Origin: Streptomyces sp. NBC_01016
GTDB lineage: Bacteria > Actinomycetota > Actinomycetes > Streptomycetales > Streptomycetaceae
Assembly (NCBI RefSeq): GCF_026341035.1
Contig: NZ_JAPEOQ010000001.1
Span: 4,588,001 to 4,652,000, forward strand
Direction: 5' to 3'
DNA length: 64,000 bases
The notes under the pieces were generated by a model that worked only from the letters and a program-made list of their open reading frames with translations, searched no databases and had not been told where the DNA came from. Made by a program: the position numbers and the translations under genes. This document shows positions 1 to 8,117 of this stretch, in pieces (positions within the stretch are counted from its first letter, which is position 1; each line of letters starts with the position of its first letter).

Positions 1-534
1 CCTCTCGACGAGGCCACCGAACTCGGACCACTCGCCTTCGAGGCACAGCGCGACAAGGTCGCCGCGTACGTCGACCTCGGGCGCGAGGAAGGCGCCCGCG
101 TGCTGACCGGCGGCGCGCCCACCGACGGCGGCACGGGCGGCTGCTTCTACGAGCCGACCGTCCTGGTCGACGTCGACAACAGCATGCGCGTGGTCCGCGA
201 GGAGATCTTCGGCCCGGTCGTCGCGATCATGCCGTTCGACACCGAGGACGAGGTCGTGGGCCTCGCCAATGACACCGAGTACGGCCTCGCGGCCGGGATC
301 TGGACCACCAATCTGTCCCGCGCCCACCGGGTGGCGGGCCGCCTCGACGCGGGCACGGTCTGGGTCAACACCTACCGGGCCATGTCCCCGATGTCCCCAC
401 GCCAGGGCTTCAAGGCCAGCGGCGTCGGCGTCGAGCACGGCACCGAGACCATCAAGGAGTACACCCGGCTCAAGAGCGTATGGATCAACACGAGCGAGGA
501 GCCCGTGGCCGACCCGTTCACGATGCGGAGCTGA
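1..534 (+). CDS. Aldehyde dehydrogenase, C-terminal part (5' end outside window)
   Basis: The last 177 codons of an NAD(P)-dependent aldehyde dehydrogenase, open from the first base of the window. The family block EEIFGPVV lies near residue 67 of the visible part, and the C-terminal signature around N-T-Y-R (about residue 123) is followed by the usual G-F-K-x-S-G-x-G segment and a C-terminal strand ending near EYTRLKSVWI. The catalytic cysteine and the Rossmann nucleotide site would be upstream and cannot be checked. The next gene starts 8 bases after the stop, so the dehydrogenase, tautomerase and flavin oxidoreductase probably form one operon that oxidises an aldehyde intermediate. The substrate is not readable from this fragment. 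Confidence 0.9.
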   Translation, partial: PLDEATELGPLAFEAQRDKVAAYVDLGREEGARVLTGGAPTDGGTGGCFYEPTVLVDVDNSMRVVREEIFGPVVAIMPFDTEDEVVGLANDTEYGLAAGIWTTNLSRAHRVAGRLDAGTVWVNTYRAMSPMSPRQGFKASGVGVEHGTETIKEYTRLKSVWINTSEEPVADPFTMRS

Positions 535-542
535 CGCCCGCC

Positions 543-785
543 ATGCCACAGATCACCGTCACGCTCGCCGAGGGCCGCACCCCCGAGCAGATCAGGACCC
601 TGCAGCACGAGGTCCATGAGGCCGTGCTGCGCTCGATCGACACCCGGCCCGAGTACATCCGCGTCGTCGTCCACGAGGTCCCCGCGACGCACTGGTCCAC
701 GGGAGACACCACGCTCGCGGAGATGCGAGCCACCGCCATTGCCATGGAAGAAGCCACCCCTACCTCAGCAAAGGAGCTGTCATGA
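543..785 (+). CDS. 4-oxalocrotonate tautomerase-family protein
   Basis: An 80-residue protein. After removal of the initiator Met it would begin with Pro (M-P-Q-I-T-V), the catalytic N-terminal proline of the 4-oxalocrotonate tautomerase/macrophage-inhibitory-factor fold. The central YIRVVVHEVP strand also fits that family. Such enzymes move protons between keto and enol forms of unsaturated acids in ring-cleavage pathways, or act as cis-3-chloroacrylic-acid-type hydratases. The ATG at 543 was chosen over an in-frame upstream start because only it gives the Pro-1 end. The stop codon overlaps the start of the next gene (ATGA, 782-785), so the two are translationally coupled. Confidence 0.85.
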   Translation: MPQITVTLAEGRTPEQIRTLQHEVHEAVLRSIDTRPEYIRVVVHEVPATHWSTGDTTLAEMRATAIAMEEATPTSAKELS

Positions 786-1825
786 GGTTTTCGCTGTTCG
801 TGCACATGGAGCGCTGGGACGAGAGCACCACCCACCGCGAACTCTTCGAGAACCTCACCGAGCTGACGCAGATGGCCGAGGCCGGCGGGTTCAGCACGGT
901 GTGGGTCGGTGAGCACCACGCCATGGAGTACACGATCTCGCCCAGCCCGATGCCGATCCTGGCGCACCTGGCGGCGAAGACCGACACCATCCGGCTCGGC
1001 GCGGGCACCATCATCGCCCCGTTCTGGCACCCGGTCCGGGCCGCGGGGGAGACCGCGCTCCTCGACGTGATCAGCAACGGCCGGGCCGAGGTCGGCCTCG
1101 CCCGCGGCGCGTACCAGATCGAGTTCGACCGCCTCGCCGACGGGCTCAAGGCCTCCGACGGAGGCAAGCACCTGCGCGAACTCGTCCCCGCCGTACGGGC
1201 GTTGTGGCAGGGCGACTACGCGCACGACGGCGAGATCTGGCAGTTCCCGACGTCGACCAGCGTGCCCAAGCCGGTGCAGCAGCCCACCCCGCCGATGTGG
1301 GTCGCCGCCCGCGACCCCGCCTCGCACGACTTCGCCGTCTCCCAGGGCTGCAACGTCATGGTCACCCCGCTGATGAAGGGCGACGAGGAGGTCGCCGCCC
1401 TCAAGGAGAAGTTCGACACCGCCGTCGCCAACCACCCCGAGGTGGAGCGCCCCGACATCATGGTGCTGCGCCACACCCATGTGCACGCCCCGGAGGACCC
1501 GGAGGGCTGGCGCCCGGCCGCCGAAGGAATCAACAAGTTCTACCGCACCTTCGACGCCTGGTTCGGCAACAAGAAGGCCCCGGTCAACGGCTTCCTTGAG
1601 CCCAGCCCCGAGGAGAAGTTCGCCGAGCGCCCCGAGTTCGCGCCCGAGGCCCTGCGCAGGACCGCCATGATCGGCACGCCCGCCGAGGTCGTCGAGCGGC
1701 TGCGCGGCTACGAGGAGCTGGGCGTCGACGAGTACAGCTTCTGGATCGACAACACGCTCTCGCACGAGGAGAAGCGCGAGTCGCTGAAGCTGTTCATCAA
1801 GGAGGTCGTCCCGGCCTTCCAGTAG
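782..1825 (+). CDS. LLM-class flavin-dependent oxidoreductase (luciferase-like)
   Basis: 347 residues, the normal length for the bacterial luciferase-like TIM-barrel family that uses reduced FMN (or F420) to oxidise aldehydes, ketones or other small molecules. Family features are the N-terminal strand RFSLFVHMERW, the block VWVGEHHAMEY near residue 40 and the IRLGAGTIIAPFWHPVRAAG segment near residue 80. The C-terminal part has the typical IGTPAEVVERL block that closes the barrel. The start overlaps the tautomerase stop by four bases. A flavin reductase is not seen nearby, so the reducing partner must come from elsewhere. Together with the aldehyde dehydrogenase and tautomerase it suggests a short catabolic operon of unknown substrate. 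Confidence 0.88.
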   Translation: MRFSLFVHMERWDESTTHRELFENLTELTQMAEAGGFSTVWVGEHHAMEYTISPSPMPILAHLAAKTDTIRLGAGTIIAPFWHPVRAAGETALLDVISNGRAEVGLARGAYQIEFDRLADGLKASDGGKHLRELVPAVRALWQGDYAHDGEIWQFPTSTSVPKPVQQPTPPMWVAARDPASHDFAVSQGCNVMVTPLMKGDEEVAALKEKFDTAVANHPEVERPDIMVLRHTHVHAPEDPEGWRPAAEGINKFYRTFDAWFGNKKAPVNGFLEPSPEEKFAERPEFAPEALRRTAMIGTPAEVVERLRGYEELGVDEYSFWIDNTLSHEEKRESLKLFIKEVVPAFQ

Positions 1826-1855
1826 GCCACCCGCCCCCACGGCATTGCCCGCCTT

Positions 1856-1931
1856 CTTGCATGGCAATTCCGGGATTCCCCGTCAATTGACGCCATGCGT
1901 CCCCGAAGACTAGGTTCTCGTGCCATGCAAG
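1856..1931. promoter_or_regulatory. Perfect 11-bp inverted repeat flanking the GntR promoter
   Basis: CTTGCATGGCA at 1856-1866 is repeated as its exact reverse complement TGCCATGCAAG at 1921-1931, 54 bases apart. The right arm covers the ATG of the GntR gene (1925). Between them GACGC-CAT-GCGTC (1889-1901) is a second small dyad. Each arm itself contains a short dyad (TTGC-ATG-GCAA on the left). The arrangement fits paired operator sites for autoregulation by the GntR protein with looping, or a stem in the mRNA leader. Function is inferred only from symmetry and position. Confidence 0.45.
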
Positions 1932-2620
1932 AGCCCAAGCACCTCGCACGCAGGCCGCTGCAGCAGACCAGCATGCAGGCGAAGGTCGCCGAAGAGCTGC
2001 GCCGGATGATCATCAGTGGGGAGCTGCCGCCGCGCTCCAGCCTCTCCGAGATGACGCTGTCGCAGACCTTCGGCGTCAGCCGCACCCCGATCCGCGAAGC
2101 CCTCAAGCAGCTCCAGATCGAGGGCCTGGTGGAGGTGCGCCCGCGGGTCGGCACGTTCGTCGCCGTGCCCTCGCGCCGCGAGATCACGGAGCTCTTCCAG
2201 ATGAAGGAGCTTCTCGAAGGCGCGGCGGCCCGCCTCCTCGCCTTCCGCGGCAACGTCCCCGAGGTGGAACGCCTTGCCGACAACATGAGCGCCGCCGACG
2301 AAGCGGTGCGCGCCGGCGACTCGGAGCAGTACGAGAAGCTGGTGCACGACTTCCACGAGCTGATCATGGTCGGGGCCGACAACTCCAAGCTGGAGGCCCA
2401 CTACCGCACCCTGATGAACCAGCTCGCCTACGCCCGCCTCGTCCGCACGTCCCTGTCGCAGCCCGGCCGCCTCACCGAGTCCGACCACGAGCACCACCGC
2501 GTCCTCGACCTCATCCGCGCCAGGGACGGCGACGGCGCGGAACGCGTGATGCGCGAACACGTGCGGCGCAGCCACCAGGCGCTCATGGCGGGGATGGACG
2601 ACGACCGGTTCAAGGACTGA
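1925..2620 (+). CDS. GntR-family regulator with FCD domain
   Basis: 231 residues. The N-terminal winged helix (about residues 15-80) carries the family pattern G-E-L-P-P-R-S-S-L-S-E-M followed by FGVSRTPIREALKQL, and the C-terminal all-helical FCD ligand domain (about 90-225) has the usual D-F-H-E-L and E-H-H-R-V-L histidines that bind metal or acid ligands. FCD-type GntR proteins normally repress catabolic operons and release DNA on binding a carboxylic acid. The gene follows the aldehyde dehydrogenase-tautomerase-flavin oxidoreductase operon on the same strand, so that operon is the likely target. An earlier in-frame start at 1895 exists; the ATG at 1925 was preferred because it gives a family-length N terminus. 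The inverted repeat at 1856-1931 is a candidate autoregulatory site. Confidence 0.85.
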   Translation: MQEPKHLARRPLQQTSMQAKVAEELRRMIISGELPPRSSLSEMTLSQTFGVSRTPIREALKQLQIEGLVEVRPRVGTFVAVPSRREITELFQMKELLEGAAARLLAFRGNVPEVERLADNMSAADEAVRAGDSEQYEKLVHDFHELIMVGADNSKLEAHYRTLMNQLAYARLVRTSLSQPGRLTESDHEHHRVLDLIRARDGDGAERVMREHVRRSHQALMAGMDDDRFKD

Positions 2621-2635
2621 GCTTCAAGGACTGAG
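2609..2635. repeat. Short tandem duplication over a stop codon
   Basis: TTCAAGGACTGAG at 2609-2621 is repeated at 2623-2635, with the first copy holding the last codons and stop of the GntR gene. It looks like a recent slippage duplication. Similar duplications over stop codons occur at 25762-25830, 36747-36773 and 40927-40963. Confidence 0.8.
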
Positions 2636-2681
2636 GGAATTCAGGTGCGCACACCGCGGCCCTTGGTGTGTCATCACCGGC

Positions 2682-3548
2682 ATGGCCATCGAGTTGGTGA
2701 CACCGGAAGTCGACGAGCTGGGTGACGTCGTCGACGTACTGCGGACATGGCAGCACGACACGGCGCCGATGCAGCTGCATCCCGGCGACCTGGGCTGGTA
2801 CTGGCGGACCGGCGCGGAGCGCACCGCGGCGGACGTGCGGACGTGGCGCCGTGGCGGGCGGGTGCTCGCCGTCGGCCTGCTGGACGGGCCCACCCTGCTG
2901 CGGCTGACCCTCGCGCCCGACGCCCACCAAGACCCGGAGCTGGCGCGGCAGTTGCTCGCCGATGTGGGGGAGCCGAAGCGCGGGGTCCTGCCGGAAGGGC
3001 CGGTCGACATCGAGGCTCCCCGGGGCGTCCTGCTCCATGACCTCCTGGCCGGGGCCGGCTGGCGCCCTGGTGAGGCGTGGACGCCGCTGCGCCGCGATCT
3101 CACCGAGCCGGTCCGGTCCCCGGCCGTGCGGATCGAGGTCGCGGGACCGGATCGGGCGGACGCGTACGCCGCCGTGCACCGGGCGGCCTTCGACGGCTCG
3201 ACGTTCAGCGAGGCGCGGTGGCACGCGATGGCGGCCGGTGCGCCGTACGCGGAGGCGCGGTGTCTGCTCGCGTACGACGACGAGGGCGCGGCGGTGGCGG
3301 CGGTGACCGTGTGGTCGGCGGGGCCGGGCCGGCCCGGGCTGCTCGAACCCATGGGCGTGCACCGGGACCACCGCGGCCGTGGTCACGGGGCGGCGATCTC
3401 CGTCGCCGCGGCGGCCGCACTCCGCGAACTCGGCGCGTCGAGCGCCCTCGTGGGCACACCCAGCGCCAACACGGCGGCCGTGGCCACCTACAAGGCGGTC
3501 GGCTTCCAGCCACTACCGGAGGTCAGGGACCGCTGCCGGGAGGCGTAG
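2682..3548 (+). CDS. GNAT-family N-acetyltransferase
   Basis: 288 residues. The C-terminal half (about 150-288) is a GNAT domain. The acetyl-CoA pyrophosphate-binding block is H-R-G-R-G-H-G (about residue 228) on the helix after LEPMGVHRDHR, followed by NTAAVATYKAVGFQ, the usual last helix-strand pair. The N-terminal half looks like a degenerate second GNAT unit, as in tandem GNAT proteins. The acceptor is unknown. No strong ribosome-binding site precedes the ATG at 2682, and upstream starts would run into the GntR gene. The gene converges with the SDR gene on the other strand, leaving 23 bases between stops. Confidence 0.8.
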   Translation: MAIELVTPEVDELGDVVDVLRTWQHDTAPMQLHPGDLGWYWRTGAERTAADVRTWRRGGRVLAVGLLDGPTLLRLTLAPDAHQDPELARQLLADVGEPKRGVLPEGPVDIEAPRGVLLHDLLAGAGWRPGEAWTPLRRDLTEPVRSPAVRIEVAGPDRADAYAAVHRAAFDGSTFSEARWHAMAAGAPYAEARCLLAYDDEGAAVAAVTVWSAGPGRPGLLEPMGVHRDHRGRGHGAAISVAAAAALRELGASSALVGTPSANTAAVATYKAVGFQPLPEVRDRCREA

Positions 3549-3571
3549 TGACTGCTGGCCGCCAAACCGTT

Positions 3572-4363
3572 CTACGCCGTGGTGGCGATGCCGCCGTCGA
3601 CGGGGATCACGGCGCCCGTCAGGTATGCGCCCGCCCGGCTGGCGAGGAACACGGCGACACCCGCCATGTCGTCGTCGCGGCCGATCCGGCGCAGTGGGGC
3701 CGACGCCGCGATCGCCTCGCCGAACTCGTCGAGGGTGGCAGCCATCATCGCCGACGGGAACGGTCCCGGCGCCACGGCGTTCACGGTGACGTGCTGCGGT
3801 CCCAGTTCCTTGGCGAGCACCCTGGTGAGTTGATGCAGCGCGGCCTTGCTGCTGGAGTACGAGTAGTTGGGCCGCTGCGGGATGTGGATGGCGGCGATGC
3901 TGCCGATGTTGATGATCCGCGCGGGATCGTCGGCGGTGCCCGCCTTGCGAAGTGCGGGCAGCAACGCCTGGACCAGCCAGAACGGCGACTTCAGGTTGAG
4001 GTCGACGACCGTGTCCCAGGCCTTGTCCGGGAACGTCTCCAGCGGCTCGTCCCACATGGCGCCCGCGTTGTTGACGAGGATGTCGAGACGCTCGGAGTCG
4101 GCGGTGACGAGGTCGGACAGTCGCCGACACTCGTCGTGGCGGGACAGGTCGGCGGGGACGGCCCGCACCTCACCGAATGGGGAAAGGTGTTGCTGCGCCT
4201 GAGCGCACGCTTCCGCGTCGCGTGAGCTGATGACCACCCGGACGCCCGCCTGGAGAAGGCCACGCGCGATCATCATCCCGATGCCTCTGGTGCCACCGGT
4301 GACGAGCGCGCGCTTTCCACGAAGATCGAAAAGCTCTGCATGCGTTGTGAATTGGCTGTCCAC
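3572..4363 (-). CDS. SDR-family oxidoreductase
   Basis: 263 residues from the GTG at 4363 (a second GTG at 4366 and a longer ATG start further upstream are possible). It is a classical short-chain dehydrogenase: cofactor loop TGGTRGIG near residue 20, NNAGAM near residue 95, active-site YSYSSSK (Y-x-x-x-K) about residue 165 and the C-terminal AGAYLTGAVIPVDGG block that closes the tetramer. These enzymes interconvert alcohols and ketones with NAD(P)H, for example 3-oxoacyl-ACP or polyol substrates. Substrate cannot be assigned. It stands alone with its own upstream region (4364-4512), in which no clear operator is seen. Confidence 0.85.
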   Translation of the reverse strand: MDSQFTTHAELFDLRGKRALVTGGTRGIGMMIARGLLQAGVRVVISSRDAEACAQAQQHLSPFGEVRAVPADLSRHDECRRLSDLVTADSERLDILVNNAGAMWDEPLETFPDKAWDTVVDLNLKSPFWLVQALLPALRKAGTADDPARIINIGSIAAIHIPQRPNYSYSSSKAALHQLTRVLAKELGPQHVTVNAVAPGPFPSAMMAATLDEFGEAIAASAPLRRIGRDDDMAGVAVFLASRAGAYLTGAVIPVDGGIATTA

Positions 4364-4512
4364 CACTTGCCGTCTTTCTCGTTTGGAGATGCTGGGGTAC
4401 CGGCCGTCCGACTCCCGCTCATTCCGAGAACCTGGTGACACCGGCATGCCCGCGACGCTATGACCTTCGTGTGCACTCCAAGCAAGCGTCTCCTGACCAG
4501 AGGTGACAGGCT

Positions 4513-5016
4513 CTAGTCGCCCACCGCGCCGTCCGCCATCTCCCGCAGGATGTCGATGTGCCCGTTGTGGCGCGAGGTCTCCTCGATCATGTGCATCAGG
4601 ATCCAGCCGAGGGTGACATGGGTGCCGTCCCTGACCGGGCGCTTCGCCGTCGCCAACAGGTCTGTTTCTGCGACCAGTTGACGGTAGCGGGCGCTCTGCT
4701 CCTCGTACTCGGCGACGAGTTGGGGGATGGGGGTCTCGGCTCCGAGCCGCATCTCGCGGTCCGGGTCCTCGTCCGTCCACGGGCCCGCGTCCTCCTCGCC
4801 CAGGAAGATCACCTGGATCCAGTGGTACTCGACCCAGCGGAGGTGGTTGATCAGGCCGCCCAGCGTCATGAGCGGCGAGCCGGGCAGCGGCGCCGCGCCC
4901 CCGTGTTCGGGTGCGAGGTCGGCGCACTTGGCGACGGCCGTGGCGCGCGCGTAGTCGAGGAAGCTCGTGAGCATCGTCCGCTCGTCCCAGGACGGCGGCA
5001 TATCGGTGCGTGTCAT
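4513..5016 (-). CDS. DinB/DUF664-family protein
   Basis: 167 residues. The four-helix-bundle DinB fold is shown by LINHLRWVEYHW near residue 60 and the helix MHMIEETSRHNGHID near residue 140, whose histidines form the usual metal triad. Actinobacterial DUF664 members are thought to act as thiol (mycothiol or bacillithiol) S-transferases or as stress proteins; the exact reaction here is unknown. The start ATG at 5016 directly follows the MerR gene by about 60 bases on the same strand, so co-transcription with the MerR regulator is possible. Confidence 0.85.
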   Translation of the reverse strand: MTRTDMPPSWDERTMLTSFLDYARATAVAKCADLAPEHGGAAPLPGSPLMTLGGLINHLRWVEYHWIQVIFLGEEDAGPWTDEDPDREMRLGAETPIPQLVAEYEEQSARYRQLVAETDLLATAKRPVRDGTHVTLGWILMHMIEETSRHNGHIDILREMADGAVGD

Positions 5017-5075
5017 GGCGTGATCCTGGCACGCGCCGACAGGGCGCGACAGCGGTTATCGCCGCCGGTGCCGGG

Positions 5076-5480
5076 TCACGCCGCCCCGGCCCCGTCCAGA
5101 CGCTCCCGCAGCGTGCCCGCGAACTCCTCCGCGCGGCCGAGCTGTTTGCGCAGATCCGCGACGCGGTCGGCCGCCGCCTGCTCGAAGTGGCGGACACGGT
5201 CCAGGAGTTGCTCGCGCTCGTCGCCCTCGGGCGGCGGGGTCGCGTCGAGGCGGTCCGTGGCGTCCAGGAGGTCCCGCATCTGGTCGAGGGTGAAGCCGAG
5301 CGGCTTCATGCGGCGGATGACCATCAAGCGGGCCACGTCGCGCTCGGTGTAGAGGCGAAAGCCGCCCTGAGAGCGGGCGGACGGGATGACGAGGCCCGTC
5401 TCCTCGTAGTGCCGGATGGTGCGCAACGACAGCTCGGTCCGGGCGGCGACCTCGCCGATCTGCATGTGCTCGCTGCTCAC
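5076..5480 (-). CDS. MerR-family transcriptional regulator
   Basis: 134 residues from the GTG at 5480, which has a good GAGAAAGG ribosome-binding site six bases upstream; an internal ATG at 5465 is the alternative. The MerR winged helix starts at MQIGEVAARTELS with the R-x-I-R-H-Y-E-E-T-G-L recognition region and the RLYTERDV turn, and is followed by a long coiled coil for dimerisation. The C terminus is short and has no cysteine-rich metal site, so a metal ligand is unlikely. The gene faces the SulP transporter gene across a perfect 20-base palindrome (5541-5560), the likely binding site. Confidence 0.88.
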   Translation of the reverse strand: MSSEHMQIGEVAARTELSLRTIRHYEETGLVIPSARSQGGFRLYTERDVARLMVIRRMKPLGFTLDQMRDLLDATDRLDATPPPEGDEREQLLDRVRHFEQAAADRVADLRKQLGRAEEFAGTLRERLDGAGAA

Positions 5481-5540
5481 GCGGCGCCTTTCTCCGTGTC
5501 TGCGTGGTGTCACCGGGGCCACAGTCGGCGACGCCGATCT

Positions 5541-5560
5541 CTACCCTAACGTTAGGGTAG
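5541..5560. promoter_or_regulatory. Perfect 20-bp palindrome, probable MerR operator
   Basis: CTACCCTAAC followed directly by its reverse complement GTTAGGGTAG, in the divergent region between the MerR gene (start 5480, minus) and the SulP gene (start near 5619, plus). It is an AT-rich island in a GC-rich context. MerR proteins bind uninterrupted dyads of this length placed within the promoter spacer, so control of both genes is inferred. Confidence 0.75.
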
Positions 5561-5618
5561 AGTTGTCGGATGTCAGGGTCGGCCGCACGCCGCCCGTTCT
5601 CCCGCTCGCACAGGCCGC

Positions 5619-7175
5619 GTGACGCCGGTGTGCCCGACCACGACAGGTTACTTTCTCTTGTCCCCCTCCTCTGCCCCTCCCGCTCCGTCACCGGCCGCCC
5701 GGCTGCGCGGCCTGCGCCCCGACTGGTGGTCCGACCCGAAGGTGTGGCGCACCGAGATCCTGGGCGGGCTCGTGGTGGGGCTCGCGCTGATCCCCGAGGC
5801 GATCTCGTTCTCGGTCATCGCGGGCGTCGATCCGCAGATCGGTCTCTTCGCCGCGTTCACGATGGCCGTGACGATCTCCATCGTCGGTGGGCGGCGGGCC
5901 ATGATCTCGGCCGCCACCGGCGCCGTCGCGCTGGTGATCGCGCCGCTCAACCGGGAGCACGGATTCGGTTATCTGGTCGCGGCGGTGATCCTGGCCGGTG
6001 TGTTCCAGATCGTCCTCGGCGCGCTCGGCGTGGCGAAGCTGATGCGGTTCGTGCCGCGCAGCGTGATGGTCGGCTTCGTCAACGCGCTCGCCATCATGAT
6101 CTTCATGGCCCAGGTGCCCGAGATGACGGACGTGCCGTGGGCCGTCTACCCGCTGATCGTCGCAGGGCTCGCGCTGATGGTGTTCTTCCCGAAGGTCACC
6201 AAGGCGGTCCCGGCCCCGCTCGTCTCCATCGTCATCCTGACCGTCATCACCGTCGCCGCCGGGATCGCGGTGCCGACCGTGGGGGACAAGGGCGCGCTGC
6301 CGTCCTCGCTGCCGGTGCCGGGGCTGCCGGACGTGCCGTTCACCCTGGAGACGTTGAAGATCGTCGCGCCGTACGCGCTCGCCATGGCGCTCGTCGGGCT
6401 CATGGAGTCCCTGATGACGGCCAAGCTGGTCGACGAGATCACCGACAGCCGCTCGTCCAAGACCCGTGAGTCGATCGGGCAGGGCATCGCCAACATCGTC
6501 ACCGGCTTCTTCGGCGGCATGGGCGGCTGCGCCATGATCGGGCAGACGATGATCAATGTAAAGGTGTCCGGCGCCAGGACCCGCCTGTCCACGTTCCTCG
6601 CGGGCGTGTTCCTGATGGTGCTGTGCGTGGTCTTCGGGCCCGTCGTCTCCGAGATCCCGATGGGCGCCCTGGTCGCCGTCATGGTGATGGTGTGCTTCGC
6701 GACGTTCGACTGGCACTCCATCGCCCCGAAGACGCTGAAGCGGATGCCGGCCGGCGAGCTCGTCGTGATGGTGCTGACCGTCGTGGTCGTGGTCGCCACC
6801 AGCAACCTCGCGATCGGTGTCGTCGTCGGCTCGATCACCGCGATGGTCATCTTCGCCCGACGCGTCGCCCACGTCGCGAACGTCACCTCGGTCACCGACC
6901 CCGAGGGCGGCCAGGTCGTCTACTCGGTCACCGGTGAGCTCTTCTTCGCGTCCTCCAACGACCTGGTGACCCAGTTCGACTACGCAGGCGACCCCGACAA
7001 GGTCGTCATCGACCTCTCCGCGACGCATGTCTGGGACGCCTCGTCGGTCGCCGCGCTCGACGCGATCGAGACCAAGTACGCGGAGCGCGGCAAGAGCGTC
7101 GAGATCGTCGGCTTCAACCCGGACAGCGCGGCCCTGCACGGCAAGCTGAGCGGCGAACTCACCGGCAGCAACTGA
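5619..7175 (+). CDS. SulP-family anion transporter with STAS domain
   Basis: 518 residues. A polytopic membrane core (about residues 40-410, 10-14 hydrophobic segments) with the SulP segment LIPEAISFSVIAGVDPQIGLFA is followed by a C-terminal cytoplasmic STAS domain (about 425-518) with the typical DLSATHVWDASSVAALD strand-helix. SulP proteins import sulfate, bicarbonate or other anions, usually with H+ or Na+. The start is uncertain: GTG at 5619 is used; a GTG at 5631 and a TTG at 5658 are alternatives. The divergent MerR gene and shared palindrome suggest dedicated control. No leader peptide of the kind seen before the thiosulfate transporter was found here. Confidence 0.85.
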   Translation: MTPVCPTTTGYFLLSPSSAPPAPSPAARLRGLRPDWWSDPKVWRTEILGGLVVGLALIPEAISFSVIAGVDPQIGLFAAFTMAVTISIVGGRRAMISAATGAVALVIAPLNREHGFGYLVAAVILAGVFQIVLGALGVAKLMRFVPRSVMVGFVNALAIMIFMAQVPEMTDVPWAVYPLIVAGLALMVFFPKVTKAVPAPLVSIVILTVITVAAGIAVPTVGDKGALPSSLPVPGLPDVPFTLETLKIVAPYALAMALVGLMESLMTAKLVDEITDSRSSKTRESIGQGIANIVTGFFGGMGGCAMIGQTMINVKVSGARTRLSTFLAGVFLMVLCVVFGPVVSEIPMGALVAVMVMVCFATFDWHSIAPKTLKRMPAGELVVMVLTVVVVVATSNLAIGVVVGSITAMVIFARRVAHVANVTSVTDPEGGQVVYSVTGELFFASSNDLVTQFDYAGDPDKVVIDLSATHVWDASSVAALDAIETKYAERGKSVEIVGFNPDSAALHGKLSGELTGSN

Positions 7176-7238
7176 CACCTTCCTTCTGCGATAGCGTCCC
7201 TCCTCTTCGGACGAGTTCGGACGAGTGAGGGGCGCAGC

Positions 7239-7712
7239 GTGCAGGTTCAGGTGCGGGGGCGGGCGGTACGCCGATGGGTCGTGCTGGGGGTGTCGGCGTT
7301 CGGCGCGATCTTCCTGGTCGCCGGGCTGATCCTGGCGTGGTCGTCGGTGTCGCTGCTGCGGGAGGCGGACCGTACGACGGGCAGGGTCGTGGCCCTGAAG
7401 TGGCGCGACAGCCACATCGGCGTGACGCGCAAGACCCGGGAGCGGGACAAGCCCTCGGCGTATCCGGTCGTCGAGTTCACCACCGCGGACGGCACCCCGT
7501 ACACCTTCCGCAGCTCGACGGGCTCCAACCCGCCCGCGTACGAGGAGGGGGAGCGCGTCGAGGTGCTGTACCGGGCCGACGACCCCGAGGACGCGCAGAT
7601 CAACGGGTTTCTCTCGCTGTGGCTGCTGCCGCTCATCTTTGGCGGGATCGGGCTGATCGCCGCCGCCGTCGCCACGGGCATCGCGGTCTTCGGACGGCGG
7701 CGGCGCGCGTAA
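7239..7712 (+). CDS. DUF3592-domain membrane protein
   Basis: 157 residues from a GTG. Two transmembrane segments (about 14-37 and 125-148) flank an extracytoplasmic beta-rich domain of the DUF3592 type, with the pattern T-x-G-R-V-V near residue 45, YPVVEFTTADG near residue 77 and EGERVEVLYRADDPEDAQI near residue 105. The family is widespread in actinobacteria and its function is not known. It is 63 bases downstream of the SulP gene and could share its transcript, but a functional link is not evident. Confidence 0.8.
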   Translation: MQVQVRGRAVRRWVVLGVSAFGAIFLVAGLILAWSSVSLLREADRTTGRVVALKWRDSHIGVTRKTRERDKPSAYPVVEFTTADGTPYTFRSSTGSNPPAYEEGERVEVLYRADDPEDAQINGFLSLWLLPLIFGGIGLIAAAVATGIAVFGRRRRA

Positions 7713-7724
7713 TGCGAACCCGGT

Positions 7725-8117
7725 CTACTTGGGCTCCGTCGCGATCTGGATGAGGTTGCCGCAGGTGTCGTCGAGCACGGCGGTCGTGACCGGGCCCATC
7801 TCCAGCGGCTCCTGGGTGAAGCGCACGCCGAGCGCGGTCAGCCGCTCGTACTCGGCCTGCACGTCGTCGACGGCGAACTGGGCGAGCGGGATGCCGTCCG
7901 CGATGAGCGCGTCACGGTAGGGCTTCACGGCCGGGTGGCCCGCCGGCTCCAGGAGGAGCTCGGTGCCGCCGGGCTCCTCGCTCGACACGACGGTCAGCCA
8001 GCGGTCGGTCTCGCCCACGGGCACGTCGTGCTTCTTCCGGAAGCCGAGGATCTCGGTGTAGAAGTGCGCGGCCTTGGCCTGGTCGTCGACGAAGACGCTG
8101 GTCATGTGGATCTTCAT
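7725..8117 (-). CDS. VOC-family (glyoxalase/bleomycin-resistance fold) protein
   Basis: 130 residues from the ATG at 8117, preceded by GGAAGAGAG. It begins MKIHMTSVFVDDQ and contains the family blocks AAHFYTEILGFRKKHDV, LLLEPAGHPAVKPYRDAL and the last strand GPVTTAVLDDTCGNLIQI. Members bind a metal and act as glyoxalases, isomerases, dioxygenases or binding proteins for toxic compounds. Its start overlaps the stop of the ArsR regulator gene (8114-8117), so the two form an operon repressed by that regulator. The real ligand is unknown. Confidence 0.88.
   Translation of the reverse strand: MKIHMTSVFVDDQAKAAHFYTEILGFRKKHDVPVGETDRWLTVVSSEEPGGTELLLEPAGHPAVKPYRDALIADGIPLAQFAVDDVQAEYERLTALGVRFTQEPLEMGPVTTAVLDDTCGNLIQIATEPK

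Noticed and set aside
5570..6469. ATG at 5570 as a leader peptide or alternative gene before SulP
   Set aside because: The frame has no early stop and no Cys-Arg ending; it continues as an out-of-frame shadow through the transporter.
5688..7415. Long minus-strand frame opposite the SulP gene
   Set aside because: Composition is Asp/His/Arg-rich noise typical of the antisense of membrane proteins; no start signal.
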